DNA of 64,000 nucleotides from Methanobacteriota archaeon (GCA_018650285.1 JABIGF010000021.1:62001-126000); one strand, 5' to 3'. Positions 49,804 through 60,070 are shown, counted from the stretch's first letter. Numbers and translations are program-made. The notes: a model not told the origin generated them from the letters alone.

Positions 49804-50697
49804 ATGATAAACGATTGCCCCAAGCCGGTGGTCAAGATGCGTGACTTGGCACCTTTCTTGAGACGCCGTAATGATGGACAACCCCGTTTGATGGGGATTG
49901 TCAATGTCACACCTGATTCCTTCCATGCTGCATCTAGGAGCGCTTCTGTAGAAGCTGCTGTAGAGATGGCATTGCAAATGTGGAATGATGGTGCTGATTG
50001 GATTGATGTCGGTGGCGAATCAACTCGACCTGGCGCTAAACCTGTATCTGTAATTGAAGAAAAATCTCGAGTTGTACCAGTTATTGAAGCACTAAGGCAA
50101 GTTAACCCTGATGGGCTAATATCAATTGATACTCGCCGACCAGAAGTTGCCACCGCTGCTCTAGCCGCTGGCGCTAATATGGTCAACGATGTTTCTGGCC
50201 TGCGAAACGCGGAAATGTTTAATCTGATTATAGAATCAAAATGTCCCGTGTGCATTATGCACATGCTTGGGGAGCCAGGAAATATGCAATCAGGACCAAA
50301 CTACAACGACGTAGTAAGAGAAGTAAGCGACAGTTTACTTTCAACTGCCCGCCGCCTTATCGCAAACGGCCACCCTTCAGAACTCATTATTCTAGACCCT
50401 GGAATTGGTTTTGGAAAGAACATGGAGCATAACCTAGAACTTCTATCAAACAGTCAATCATTCCGCGGGAAAGAAGACTTTTCCCTACTTTGGGGGGTAA
50501 GTCGAAAATCTGTTTTCAAGGACCTATTGAATCGGACATTAAGTGACGAAAGACTAGCAGGGACATTGGGTGTTGCTGCACATGCCATGACACTAGGGAT
50601 AGACATTTTGAGAGTTCACGACATTAATGAGCATCATGATTTATTGACTATCATGTCTGAGTTAAGTTCGCGGACACAACAAGAAGAGGGAGAATAA
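49804..50697 (+). CDS. folP: dihydropteroate synthase
   Basis: MGIVNVTPDSFHAASR, DWIDVGGESTRPGAKPVS, ILDPGIGFGKNMEHNLELL. Confidence 0.95.
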   Translation: MINDCPKPVVKMRDLAPFLRRRNDGQPRLMGIVNVTPDSFHAASRSASVEAAVEMALQMWNDGADWIDVGGESTRPGAKPVSVIEEKSRVVPVIEALRQVNPDGLISIDTRRPEVATAALAAGANMVNDVSGLRNAEMFNLIIESKCPVCIMHMLGEPGNMQSGPNYNDVVREVSDSLLSTARRLIANGHPSELIILDPGIGFGKNMEHNLELLSNSQSFRGKEDFSLLWGVSRKSVFKDLLNRTLSDERLAGTLGVAAHAMTLGIDILRVHDINEHHDLLTIMSELSSRTQQEEGE

Positions 50698-51857
50698 TGG
50701 CAGTCCCAATCATAGATATTGATGAAAATCTGCGCATTATTGGCACCGCTCATGTAAGCCGTGAAAGTGCTGAAGTCGTCAAACAGCAAATTGCAGAATG
50801 GCAACCTGATGTTGTAGCAATTGAACTTGATGAAAATCGTTTGGCGAGTCTCAAAGACCCTCAAAAATTTGATGATGAAGCGCTTACTAAAGTCCTAAAG
50901 GAAGGTCGCACATCCCTACTACTCTTCCAAAGCCTGCTAGCAATTGAGCAACGAAAAATGGGAATTGAAGCAGGAGAAAAAGTAGGAGTCGACCTATTGG
51001 CTGCTGTTGATGCTTCAGAAGAAGCAGGGATTCCAATTGAACTAGTTGATAGAGATATTCAAATCACACTCAAACGAGCTTGGAAAAAGATGAAGTTTCG
51101 TGAAAAATGGCGAATCCTTTACTCCCTAATTGCTGAAGAATCGGATGAAGAAGAAATTGATGTTGAAGAATTACTTGGAGATGGAGATTTAATCACTCAA
51201 CTGATGGAAGAATTGCGAGTTAGCGCTCCAGGTGCTGGCGAAGTACTAGTTGACGAAAGAGACGAATATTTGGCTGGCTCTATTGAAAAATTACGTGACC
51301 GCGGTAAAGTGTTAGCAGTTATTGGAGCGGGTCATCTTAACGGTGTAGAAGAGCGGCTAATGAAGAAAGAAAAATTGTCTGAAGAAAAATGGGATGAATT
51401 ACACGCAGTACCTCACCCTAGTGCGATTTGGAAGGGCCTAAAATGGGGATTCCCCATCATCATGATTGGTCTCTTTGGGTACCTTTTGACGCAAGGGAAT
51501 TATGAGGAATTACTCACTGTCGCGTATACTTGGTTGGCATTTAATGCTGCACTTGCTGCTTTTGGTGCATTACTAGCGCGAGGCCATCCTCTAGCCATCC
51601 TCACTGCCGCACTTGCCTCACCTATCACCTCGCTGAATCCAACTCTTGCTGCAGGTTGGTTTGCAGGGGCTGTGCAAATGAAAATTGCCAAACCAACAGC
51701 CAAGGACCTCCAAGATTTCTTGAAACTAGATTCCTTTGGATTATTCTGGAGTAATCGAGTTGGACGCGTCCTATTAGTCACCGCTCTAGCCAACGTCGGG
51801 TCATCAATTGGAGCGTACCTCGCTGGAACTGCCATTTTAAGCACCTTAATCGCATAA
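50697..51857 (+). CDS. TraB/PrgY (TRABD)-like membrane protein
   Basis: IIGTAHVSRESAEVVKQQIAEWQPDVVAIELDENRL, VLAVIGAGHLNGVEERL, C-terminal TM helices. Confidence 0.9.
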   Translation: MAVPIIDIDENLRIIGTAHVSRESAEVVKQQIAEWQPDVVAIELDENRLASLKDPQKFDDEALTKVLKEGRTSLLLFQSLLAIEQRKMGIEAGEKVGVDLLAAVDASEEAGIPIELVDRDIQITLKRAWKKMKFREKWRILYSLIAEESDEEEIDVEELLGDGDLITQLMEELRVSAPGAGEVLVDERDEYLAGSIEKLRDRGKVLAVIGAGHLNGVEERLMKKEKLSEEKWDELHAVPHPSAIWKGLKWGFPIIMIGLFGYLLTQGNYEELLTVAYTWLAFNAALAAFGALLARGHPLAILTAALASPITSLNPTLAAGWFAGAVQMKIAKPTAKDLQDFLKLDSFGLFWSNRVGRVLLVTALANVGSSIGAYLAGTAILSTLIA

Positions 51858-51895
51858 GCGGACGGTTGAATAACTGCTTCTAAGTCGCCGGCAAT

Positions 51896-53128
51896 ATGAC
51901 AGAAGATGTAGTCATTATCGGCGGAGCGAGAACACCATTTTGTGAATGGCTTGGTGGTAAACGCGGAGATGGAGAACTAGGTGGATTATTGGCAGAAGTT
52001 TCAGCAGAAGATTTGGGCGCTACAGCGATTCGTGGAGCCTTAGATAAGACTGGAACAGACCCAAACACAGTAGATCATCTAGTAATGGGATACGCATTAC
52101 AAACCTCTGACCAAGCCATTTTTGGTGGCCGGCACGCCGGACTAAAGGGCGGAATCCCTCAAGAAGTACCAATGTTAACCCTTTCAAGAATATGCGGAAG
52201 TGGCGCTCAATCAATTGTTTCAGGAGCGCAGATGATTATGTTAGGTGACGCAGAAGTTGTTGTCGCTGGTGGAATGGAAAATCTCTCCCAAGCACCTCAC
52301 GTGCTCAGGGGGATGCGTGACACCTACAAACTAGGCAGGCCACCTCGTGCAGGCGATGAACTATCCAAAGACATGGAAGATTACCTCTTCACCAATCTAT
52401 TAGATGGCATGTGTGGTTCTTTCATGGCACAAACAAGTGATGAACTATGCAAACGCAAAGGCGTTGAACGTATGGAAGTAGACGAGTTTGCAGCGCTAAG
52501 TCATCAACGCACAGAACACAGCGTGAAAAACGGTGTTTGGGCGGAAGAAATTGTTGAGGTAGAAACACCTAACGGAATTGTTGGTGCTAGTGATGAAGAC
52601 CATGTAGTATTAGGGACTACTTCTGAAACTCTTTCAGGCCTTAGAACCCACTTCGGCCCAGATTCTCTAGTCACAGCAGGGAATGCATCTGGTGTGGTTG
52701 ATGGTGCTGCAGCAGTAGTCATCAAGTCTGCAAGCCGCGCCCAAACAGATGGCGACCAACCTCTTGCCCGTATCGTATCTTGGGGAATAGTTGGGTTAGA
52801 ACCAGCAATCATGGCCTATGGCCCTGTTCCAAGTAGCCGCAAGGCACTAGAAAAGGCTGGATTAACTGTTGATGATATTGACCTCTGGGAAATTAACGAG
52901 GCTTTTGCTGGCCAAGCCGTGGCTTGTATCAAGGACCTTGGAATTGACGTCGAAAAAGTCAATGTCAATGGTGGCGCTGTAGGACTTGGCCACCCATTAG
53001 CCGCAACTGGAACCCGCCTTGTTCTAACTCTCGCACTTGAACTCAAGCGTCGCGGTGGAAGATATGGTATCGCAACCGCATGTATTGGTGGCGGGCAAGG
53101 AATTGCCGTATTGATTGAATCAATGTGA
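51896..53128 (+). CDS. acetyl-CoA C-acetyltransferase / thiolase (bacterial-type)
   Basis: ICGSGAQSI (nucleophilic Cys), NVNGGAVGLGHPLAATGTR, ACIGGGQGIA. Confidence 0.94.
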   Translation: MTEDVVIIGGARTPFCEWLGGKRGDGELGGLLAEVSAEDLGATAIRGALDKTGTDPNTVDHLVMGYALQTSDQAIFGGRHAGLKGGIPQEVPMLTLSRICGSGAQSIVSGAQMIMLGDAEVVVAGGMENLSQAPHVLRGMRDTYKLGRPPRAGDELSKDMEDYLFTNLLDGMCGSFMAQTSDELCKRKGVERMEVDEFAALSHQRTEHSVKNGVWAEEIVEVETPNGIVGASDEDHVVLGTTSETLSGLRTHFGPDSLVTAGNASGVVDGAAAVVIKSASRAQTDGDQPLARIVSWGIVGLEPAIMAYGPVPSSRKALEKAGLTVDDIDLWEINEAFAGQAVACIKDLGIDVEKVNVNGGAVGLGHPLAATGTRLVLTLALELKRRGGRYGIATACIGGGQGIAVLIESM

Positions 53129-53130
53129 AA

Positions 53131-53943
53131 TTACAAGATGTATGTTGAAAAATCATACAAATAGCGCATCAAACTAAGACTAACTGCTACTAAGAAAGTG
53201 TTTGTAACCACTCTTTTTGGCACATATTGAATTGCATATTTGGCCCCAAAAAAGGAACAACAAAAAGCCAAAGCAGGAATCAAAATCATTGGTAGCAGTC
53301 CAATACGATCTACCAATACCCCTAGGGTACCATCAATGATTATGTGGCTAACTAAGGCAACAGGAACAATGGTCGCACCAATCAGATAACTAGTCCCTGC
53401 AGCTTTATGGGCATCCATTCCTAACAAGGAACGGTGTAGTGTGACAAGAATTGCCCCCCCTCCAATCCCCAACAAACCTGAAGCAATACCGGCCAAGGAT
53501 GTCCCCAACCGATACTTGCCAATCTGTTCAGAAACATTAACCTCAATAGTAGAACCATTTGCTTCTCTTCGCATTCTTGTAAGTGTTCTCTCAATAACAA
53601 ATGCGAGAATTATCGCGGCAAGAATCTTGATAACAACAGGGTCAACGTTTTTGATTAACAATGAGGCAATAATAGAACCAACTACAGCCCCAGGTATTGC
53701 CATTTTTCGCCCCACACTTGCTACAATTTTATCGGCATGCCCACCTTTAGAATGTGACATGCTGCTCCCTAATGCAACCATAAATACCAATCCAAGTGAA
53801 CCTAACAAAGCATCTTCAATTGACCAACCCAAAAGGTAGTGAAAAATTGGCACGAATAGCACCCCTCCGCCAAGTCCTAATGGTGAAAATGCTAAGGCTA
53901 CACCTAAGAGCAAAAAGATACCAATCATTATCATTAGTTCCAT
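53131..53943 (-). CDS. TauE/SafE-family permease (sulfite exporter-like)
   Basis: LGLGGGVLFVPIFHYLLGWSIEDALLGSLGLVFMVALGSSMSHSKGG...GIASGLLGIGGGAILV; repeated TM topology. Confidence 0.88.
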   Translation of the reverse strand: MELMIMIGIFLLLGVALAFSPLGLGGGVLFVPIFHYLLGWSIEDALLGSLGLVFMVALGSSMSHSKGGHADKIVASVGRKMAIPGAVVGSIIASLLIKNVDPVVIKILAAIILAFVIERTLTRMRREANGSTIEVNVSEQIGKYRLGTSLAGIASGLLGIGGGAILVTLHRSLLGMDAHKAAGTSYLIGATIVPVALVSHIIIDGTLGVLVDRIGLLPMILIPALAFCCSFFGAKYAIQYVPKRVVTNTFLVAVSLSLMRYLYDFSTYIL

Positions 53944-53951
53944 TTCAACAC

Positions 53952-56690
53952 CTACTCCTTCTTGAGAATGAAATGTTCAGCCTTTGGTGCCAATGGGCGT
54001 TTCATCCACAATGGTCTACGCTCACCACGTGGGTGCGTTTCTCTCTCTTTAGCCCAATCATTCCATTTCTTGTAATGCGCCATTGATTTGTTCATATCAA
54101 CTTCAACATCGCCGTAGGCCTCACCATCTCTAGGTTTTGAAAGCCAAACTTTCTGCAACCAACAATGTGCACCACTAATTGGATCGGGTTGAACTGCGTG
54201 AGTGATATTTTGATGGACACCACCATCTCGCCACCAGATTCTGTTTGTATCAGGGTCACTAGATTCCCATGAATTGACGCCTTCAACAGTACGCATTCTC
54301 ATTTTTCCATCGCCATTATCTGTTATTTCAACAGTATTTGTCATGAAACGATTTCCACGGTCTTGTTCCCTACGCCATCTTCCGATGTGATGAGAACAGG
54401 CTACAACACCTGGTTTTATTGATTCTGTAACCCACACCTTGTCTACAAACCAACCAATTTCTGTCTGAATCTTTAGTAATTCGCCTTCTGAAACACCTAA
54501 CTTCTCAGCATCCTTAGGATGAATCCAAATTGGGTTCTTGTGAGCGATTTCAGCCAACCATTTTGCATTAGCTGAACGGGAATGAATATGTTGTGGTAAA
54601 CGGAAATTTGGCAGAAGACAGTAAGCATTCTCTTCCTGTAATTTTGATGGGTGGACATGACTATTAATTCGATAGTGAGGTATTGAATGCTCAGGATATC
54701 CAAACTCAATCATAGTCTCAGAGTAAAACTCCTGTTTGCCGCTTGGAGTTGGCCAACCTTCTTTTTCATGCACATTGTAAACAGACGGTTCAATCAAGAA
54801 AGCACCGTGCTTCCTCATGTAATCAAGTGCCGTCAACCCCTCTTTTTCAGCGGCTTCAGGAAGCCCTGGAACATTCTCAAATGTGAATTGGTAGTACTCA
54901 TCTACGGTGATTTTTTCACCCTCTCTGTATGGGCTCATGAAATGCTCACGGATACCCATCGTGCCATCATCAATCCTCCACGAAAGTTCAATCCAAAATT
55001 CATCTTCTTCCCAAACCGAACCAGGATTTACCTCGTGAGTGAACTCTACCTCACGACCCTCTCTTCGTGCATACTCTCGAAGGACTGGTTGTCTGAATGC
55101 AACCCATTTACCCGCTTGTGTGGCGTATGAATTGATGTCATGCCTCTCTGATGAATGGCCCATAGGAAGGACATAATCGGCTAAAAATGCCGTTTCGTTC
55201 CATGTTGGCGTTAATGCCACATGGCAGCCAATTGAATCCTCATTCTGTAGCATCTCCATCCAAGAGAATCCATCAGGATATGTCCAAACAGGATTGAATA
55301 CACGAGTGAAATATACATCCATCTCACCTCTTCCTTCTTTCACCATGTGTGGCAAAATATGGCTCATTTCGTAATGAGCTAGTGTATATTCAGGAGGATA
55401 GTGTAATTCATTCCAGCCATCAGGTGCTGGTGGCTCATCAAAGAGAGTCGGCTTGTACTTAGTCCACGAATTAGGGGCTGTGCCACCAACGGTCCCTACC
55501 GAACCAGTCAACACATTCAGGAAATGTAAGGTTCGGCTAACTTGCCAGCCACCAAGATTTCCAATACTTGCTGAGCGCCAGACATGAGCAGAAAGTGCAT
55601 TTCCAGCCTCAGCAACGATTTCACCGACTTCAATCACCTGTTCAACAGGAATCCTACACTCTTCAGCAGCAAATTCGGGAGTATAATCGGCATATTCCTT
55701 CTTCATTAATTCAATGAAATTCTCAAAATTACAATCTACATCAGGATGGTCGGCCTTGAGCCACATTTCCCAATTAACCCAATTTTCAAGGAACTCGCGA
55801 TCGTAAGTCCCCTTGTCAAGAATCATCTTCGCCCATGCGAGGAATAATGCGGGTTCAGAACCAGGCCATGTCGGCACCCAATGATCTGCCATTGCCGCAG
55901 TATTCGAAAGACGTGGGTCAATGACGATGAGTTTAGCACCATCCATCATGCCCTCCAATATCCTCTGTGCGTGCGGGTTGAAGTAATGGCCTGTTTCCAA
56001 GTGAGAGGAGGTGAGAAGAATTACCTTCGCGTTAGCGTGGTCAGGCGAAGGGCGGTCGTGTTTATGCCAAAGTGCATAACCTGTCCGAGCCCCTGCTGAA
56101 CAAATATTTGTATGGCTGTTGTGACCATCAACCCCCCACGCTTTGAGTACGCGATTTGCATATCCTTCATGGCCCGGACGACCGACGTGATAGACTACCT
56201 TGTCAACAGCACCAGTCTTTAGAGATGCTCGGATTTTCTCAGAAATCTCATCAAGTGCTTCTTCCCAAGAAATTTCTTCCCAATCCCCAGAACCTCTCGC
56301 ACCTTTACGACGCATTGGATGAAGAATTCGCTCAGTATCCTGGATTTGATTGATTGTTGCAGGACCCTTTGCACAATTTCTCCCTCGGCTTCCAGGGTGA
56401 TGCGGGTTGCCCTCAAACTTGGCAACATCTCCCGAATCTTTGTCAACATAGGCCAATAGGCCACAAGCCGATTCACAGTTGAAGCAGGTTGTTGGTACAA
56501 GTGAGTAATTTCTCTCTATTCTCTTTGGCCAAGCATTTGCATCAAGCTCAGTGTGATTATGCCACTCAGAAGGGTCGGGGTATCGCCGCAGTGGCCCATC
56601 CGCGCCATATGCCCACTCTCTTTCCGAAATCTTTGGGATTAAGCGCACACTCTCCGCTATTTTTTCAATGATTGATCTTTTTGCACCCAT
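53952..56690 (-). CDS. molybdopterin oxidoreductase catalytic subunit (SoeA/Psr-like), no Tat signal
   Basis: CFNCESACGLLAYVD...GRNCAKG 4Fe-4S motif; SHTNICSAGARTGY predicted Mo-ligand region; GNPHHPGSRGRNCAKG. Confidence 0.88.
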   Translation of the reverse strand: MGAKRSIIEKIAESVRLIPKISEREWAYGADGPLRRYPDPSEWHNHTELDANAWPKRIERNYSLVPTTCFNCESACGLLAYVDKDSGDVAKFEGNPHHPGSRGRNCAKGPATINQIQDTERILHPMRRKGARGSGDWEEISWEEALDEISEKIRASLKTGAVDKVVYHVGRPGHEGYANRVLKAWGVDGHNSHTNICSAGARTGYALWHKHDRPSPDHANAKVILLTSSHLETGHYFNPHAQRILEGMMDGAKLIVIDPRLSNTAAMADHWVPTWPGSEPALFLAWAKMILDKGTYDREFLENWVNWEMWLKADHPDVDCNFENFIELMKKEYADYTPEFAAEECRIPVEQVIEVGEIVAEAGNALSAHVWRSASIGNLGGWQVSRTLHFLNVLTGSVGTVGGTAPNSWTKYKPTLFDEPPAPDGWNELHYPPEYTLAHYEMSHILPHMVKEGRGEMDVYFTRVFNPVWTYPDGFSWMEMLQNEDSIGCHVALTPTWNETAFLADYVLPMGHSSERHDINSYATQAGKWVAFRQPVLREYARREGREVEFTHEVNPGSVWEEDEFWIELSWRIDDGTMGIREHFMSPYREGEKITVDEYYQFTFENVPGLPEAAEKEGLTALDYMRKHGAFLIEPSVYNVHEKEGWPTPSGKQEFYSETMIEFGYPEHSIPHYRINSHVHPSKLQEENAYCLLPNFRLPQHIHSRSANAKWLAEIAHKNPIWIHPKDAEKLGVSEGELLKIQTEIGWFVDKVWVTESIKPGVVACSHHIGRWRREQDRGNRFMTNTVEITDNGDGKMRMRTVEGVNSWESSDPDTNRIWWRDGGVHQNITHAVQPDPISGAHCWLQKVWLSKPRDGEAYGDVEVDMNKSMAHYKKWNDWAKERETHPRGERRPLWMKRPLAPKAEHFILKKE

Positions 56691-56699
56691 CAAATCACC

Positions 56700-58112
56700 T
56701 CAAATTAAACTCTCCAACTGTGGCCCTTGGACCACATGCTTACCATGATTCCAAGCCAATAACAATACCACTGCAGAAATAATGCCGGTAACCACACTTG
56801 GTGAAACTAAAGGCAAGAGAACTGCTCCACCAACAACTGCTGTCTCAATCGTAAACTTCAGTGGAAGTGTCGAGTCTCTCGCCCATGAACGGCCCTTGGC
56901 TTGTTGCAATAACCATGCAGTGTATATCCCAGTCAGGAAAGCAAGAGGAATGCCTGCATAAGCAAGCCACTCTAGGAATGTTCTATCAAGGTCAAATAAT
57001 AATACAGCCATACTCATTGAAAGTACTGCCCCATATCCTCCGATAATGTACGCTCCCCTGACAAGCCAGGAGGACCAGTTAGGCCTCAAAAAAACATAGA
57101 GAAATCGCTCTGGGCGGTCAAGGTCAAGCAAAAGGAAGATTCCTGTGACCCCTAAGAAGACTAGACCCACACCCAATACAGCCCACCATAGTTGGTCGGT
57201 CATGACGAGGTTACCCGATAGCCACATGAGCATAGCAATCATGTATGTGCCAGAAGCGATTGCTTTAGTCCAAATATAGGCTGAAACTTCCCACCCCCAA
57301 AGAATACCCTTGGAAGGAGCATCATATGCACGCTTTGGATTTACATTTTCATTTACCAATTTCTCTGCTACATCTCGGATAATTGCTTGGTCTCTTGGTG
57401 CTGCATTGCGAGCCTTCTTTTCAAGAGCAAGTTGTACGAGCATTGAGGGTGTATCTGCATCGCTCAGGCGCGCATCAGCATATTTTGCAAAATGGCCTAC
57501 ACCTAATTCCTGCTCGGACCACATACCTGCACCGGTCCTCTCAGTTGCCTGAGGATTAAGCATCACTTCACTTCCCTTTACATAGAATAGATTTGGTTTA
57601 GTTCCAGCTTCTGGTTTACGTACCATCACATCATTATCTAAAATACGCAGTGCAATTTCTGATTCGGGGTCATCTAAATCGCCAGAAATAATTGATTGTG
57701 TAGGGCAAACAATCACGCAGGCTGGCTCATATGAATTCTCAATTCTGTGAGCGCAATAATTACACTTCGCTGCTGTGCCCTTGTTAGGATCGATGTATAG
57801 AGCATCATAAGGGCAAGCTTGCATGCAGGATTTACACCCTATGCAACGCTCATCATCAAAGTCAACAATCCCATCGCCACGCGTATATAGTGCAGTAACA
57901 GGGCAAATGGTTGTACAAGGAGCATCCTCGCAATGATTGCAACGGTGGACTGAAAATTCTCTAGATGAATTTGGATAAGTTCCTGTTTCGATGTACTTAA
58001 CATGAGTTCGATTAACACCAATTGGCACATCGTGCTCAGATTTACAGGCTACAGTACATGCATGGCAACCGATACAAGTACGGTTATCAATTACAAACCC
58101 ATAATTAGCCAT
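56700..58112 (-). CDS. fused 4Fe-4S ferredoxin + NrfD-like membrane subunit
   Basis: CIGCHACTVACKSEHD, CNHCEDAPCTTICP, CIGCKSCMQACPYDA, CNYCAHRIENSYEPACVIVCP, then NrfD-like TM helices. Start ATG 58112 with GGAGG upstream. Confidence 0.9.
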   Translation of the reverse strand: MANYGFVIDNRTCIGCHACTVACKSEHDVPIGVNRTHVKYIETGTYPNSSREFSVHRCNHCEDAPCTTICPVTALYTRGDGIVDFDDERCIGCKSCMQACPYDALYIDPNKGTAAKCNYCAHRIENSYEPACVIVCPTQSIISGDLDDPESEIALRILDNDVMVRKPEAGTKPNLFYVKGSEVMLNPQATERTGAGMWSEQELGVGHFAKYADARLSDADTPSMLVQLALEKKARNAAPRDQAIIRDVAEKLVNENVNPKRAYDAPSKGILWGWEVSAYIWTKAIASGTYMIAMLMWLSGNLVMTDQLWWAVLGVGLVFLGVTGIFLLLDLDRPERFLYVFLRPNWSSWLVRGAYIIGGYGAVLSMSMAVLLFDLDRTFLEWLAYAGIPLAFLTGIYTAWLLQQAKGRSWARDSTLPLKFTIETAVVGGAVLLPLVSPSVVTGIISAVVLLLAWNHGKHVVQGPQLESLI

Positions 58113-58152
58113 TAATAAAACCTCCAATTTGATTTGAAATTCGTTAAATCGT

Positions 58153-59304
58153 TTAACTTGTATGATTTGATGCAGCGCATTCATTCTTTCCTAAATCCAT
58201 GACATTCTGCTCATCGTTGCAAGGTGTCAAATGCCCTGAATTGACTTTACGGATTTGCCCATATATTTCGGGCTGTTGCCTCATATTTGATTGTATGAAT
58301 GAAACAAAATCGTCAATATCATCAATACCATATATTTCCTCATTATTTCTCTTAATTGTCCCAAAATCATTAATGATGCGCATTTCTGAATCTGCCTCAG
58401 CAGACCAATCAGTATAATGCCCTGGGAGCACAAGTAGTGAGTCTGGTAATATTGAAATTCGCTCTTTGATAGTGCCATAGAGCATTTTTGCCCACTCAAC
58501 TACCTGATTACCCAAATCAGGACGGCCAACACTAACAATAAATACAGTGTCTCCAGAAATCAAATATTTTTCACCTATCACATATGAGGTCGAACCTGGT
58601 GTATGTCCGGGTGAATGAATACAAAGAGTTGAGGGGCCACCTTCATTAGAAAAATCAAACGATTCACCATCAATTAATGAACGATATTCGTGAATTGCGG
58701 AACCATAATCGCCATCATGAGCAACAAAAGTCGCACCCGTTTCCTTGGCAATAAGTGGACTTCCTGAAATATAATCTGCTTGAAGATGCGTTTCAAAAGT
58801 ATGTGTTATGTCAGCACCACGAGATTCCGCAAAATGCTGATAAAACTCCACATTTCTTGAGGGGTCGAAAAGAAACATTTCGCCCTCATACACCAAACCA
58901 TACGAACATGAAGCCTTGCCAGGCCTATTGAACTGCCACATTTCATACGAATCGCTATCAGAGTTAATTCTCTTAGAAACTAGAACATTACCCCATGACA
59001 CAATCCCGCCTTCAAGATGAGATATATCTTCGCGACCAAAATCAGCCATCACAGAGGCAACGAATTCTGATGAACCTTCTTTAGCACAAACAATTTTCAG
59101 TGGTTTGCCCGATGGTACTTTCGCAACACTAGATTCAGGCCTCTCTATAAAATCAAAATATGGGATGTTCAACATCTCTATTTCATTAGGGCCCTCTACA
59201 CTAAAGTTGGAGAAATCTTCTTCATTCCTAACATCAAGTAAAATAAAATCAGCACCCGACTCAATTGTCTCAAAAAGTTCTGTGGCCGTAAAAGTAGTAA
59301 CCAT
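58153..59304 (-). CDS. rhodanese (N-term) + metallo-beta-lactamase-fold persulfide-dioxygenase-like (C-term) fusion
   Basis: Rhodanese FILLDVRNEEDF...KIVCAKEGSS; MBL ETHLQADYISGSPL, IHSPGHTPGSTSYVIGEKYLISGDTVFI, LPGHYTDWS. Start ATG 59304. Confidence 0.87.
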   Translation of the reverse strand: MVTTFTATELFETIESGADFILLDVRNEEDFSNFSVEGPNEIEMLNIPYFDFIERPESSVAKVPSGKPLKIVCAKEGSSEFVASVMADFGREDISHLEGGIVSWGNVLVSKRINSDSDSYEMWQFNRPGKASCSYGLVYEGEMFLFDPSRNVEFYQHFAESRGADITHTFETHLQADYISGSPLIAKETGATFVAHDGDYGSAIHEYRSLIDGESFDFSNEGGPSTLCIHSPGHTPGSTSYVIGEKYLISGDTVFIVSVGRPDLGNQVVEWAKMLYGTIKERISILPDSLLVLPGHYTDWSAEADSEMRIINDFGTIKRNNEEIYGIDDIDDFVSFIQSNMRQQPEIYGQIRKVNSGHLTPCNDEQNVMDLGKNECAASNHTS

Positions 59305-59314
59305 TTCAATCACC

Positions 59315-59824
59315 TCAAATGAAAAGTTGTAAATCCGCGTCGGCTGCAAATTCTAGGAATGTTGCCGCGCCACCAATAGTTACTCCATCAATGAATTCGT
59401 CTAATTCAAAACCAAATACATCCATTGTCATTTGACATCCAATCAACTCAACACCAAGTTGCGCACACATATCTCGAAGTTCTGTTATTGTCGCCACACC
59501 TTTGTTCTTGAAGGTCTTCTTCATTAGACTAGTTGCAACGGTTTCAAAACCAGGCACATTGTTTGAAACAACATTTGGAATCGGCCAATCAATCCCTTGG
59601 AATGCTTTGGGACCAAATGGCATCTTCATCGGCATCGAAGGGTTTCCTGCTGGGCTAACTTTTGCTTTGATTTTTTTCTTCAATAGTGGCAACCCATAGA
59701 AAGTGAAGAAGATTTTGACATCCATATCCATTGCAGCCGCAGTAGAAGCTAGAATAAATGGAGGGTATGCCCAATCAAGAGTACCTTTACTAGCAATAAT
59801 GGCCATTGTTTTCCTATCACCCAT
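59315..59824 (-). CDS. DsrE/DsrF-family protein (DsrE2-like)
   Basis: MAIIASKGTLDWAYPPFILASTAAAMDMDVKIFFTFYGLPLLKK...GVELIGCQMTMDVFGF; conserved Cys. Confidence 0.85.
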   Translation of the reverse strand: MGDRKTMAIIASKGTLDWAYPPFILASTAAAMDMDVKIFFTFYGLPLLKKKIKAKVSPAGNPSMPMKMPFGPKAFQGIDWPIPNVVSNNVPGFETVATSLMKKTFKNKGVATITELRDMCAQLGVELIGCQMTMDVFGFELDEFIDGVTIGGAATFLEFAADADLQLFI

Positions 59825-59825
59825 T

Positions 59826-60059
59826 TCATTCACCCTTCCTAATGTAGAAAACAAATTTGTCTCCTTCTTCGCAACTCTCGACCAAAACGTGCCCAACTCG
59901 AGATGCCCACGCAGGCATGTCATTACAAGCACCAGGATCAGTCGATATTACTCGCAACACTTCACCATCTTTCATCGTATCAATTTTCATTTTTGTCTTT
60001 AAGATTGGCAAGGGGCAATTCATCCCACTGCAATCCAATTCATCATTGTATTCTTTCAT
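59826..60059 (-). CDS. tusA: TusA-family sulfur carrier
   Basis: LDCSGMNCPLPILKTKMKIDTMKDGEVLRVISTDPGACNDMPAWASRVGH; CPxP motif. Start ATG 60059. Confidence 0.93.
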   Translation of the reverse strand: MKEYNDELDCSGMNCPLPILKTKMKIDTMKDGEVLRVISTDPGACNDMPAWASRVGHVLVESCEEGDKFVFYIRKGE

Positions 60060-60070
60060 ATTTTTCACCT

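Noticed and set aside
51896-53128. Thiolase considered part of an archaeal mevalonate thiolase/HMGS/DUF35 cluster
   Set aside because: No HMG-CoA synthase or DUF35 neighbour, and motifs look like bacterial-type biosynthetic thiolase.
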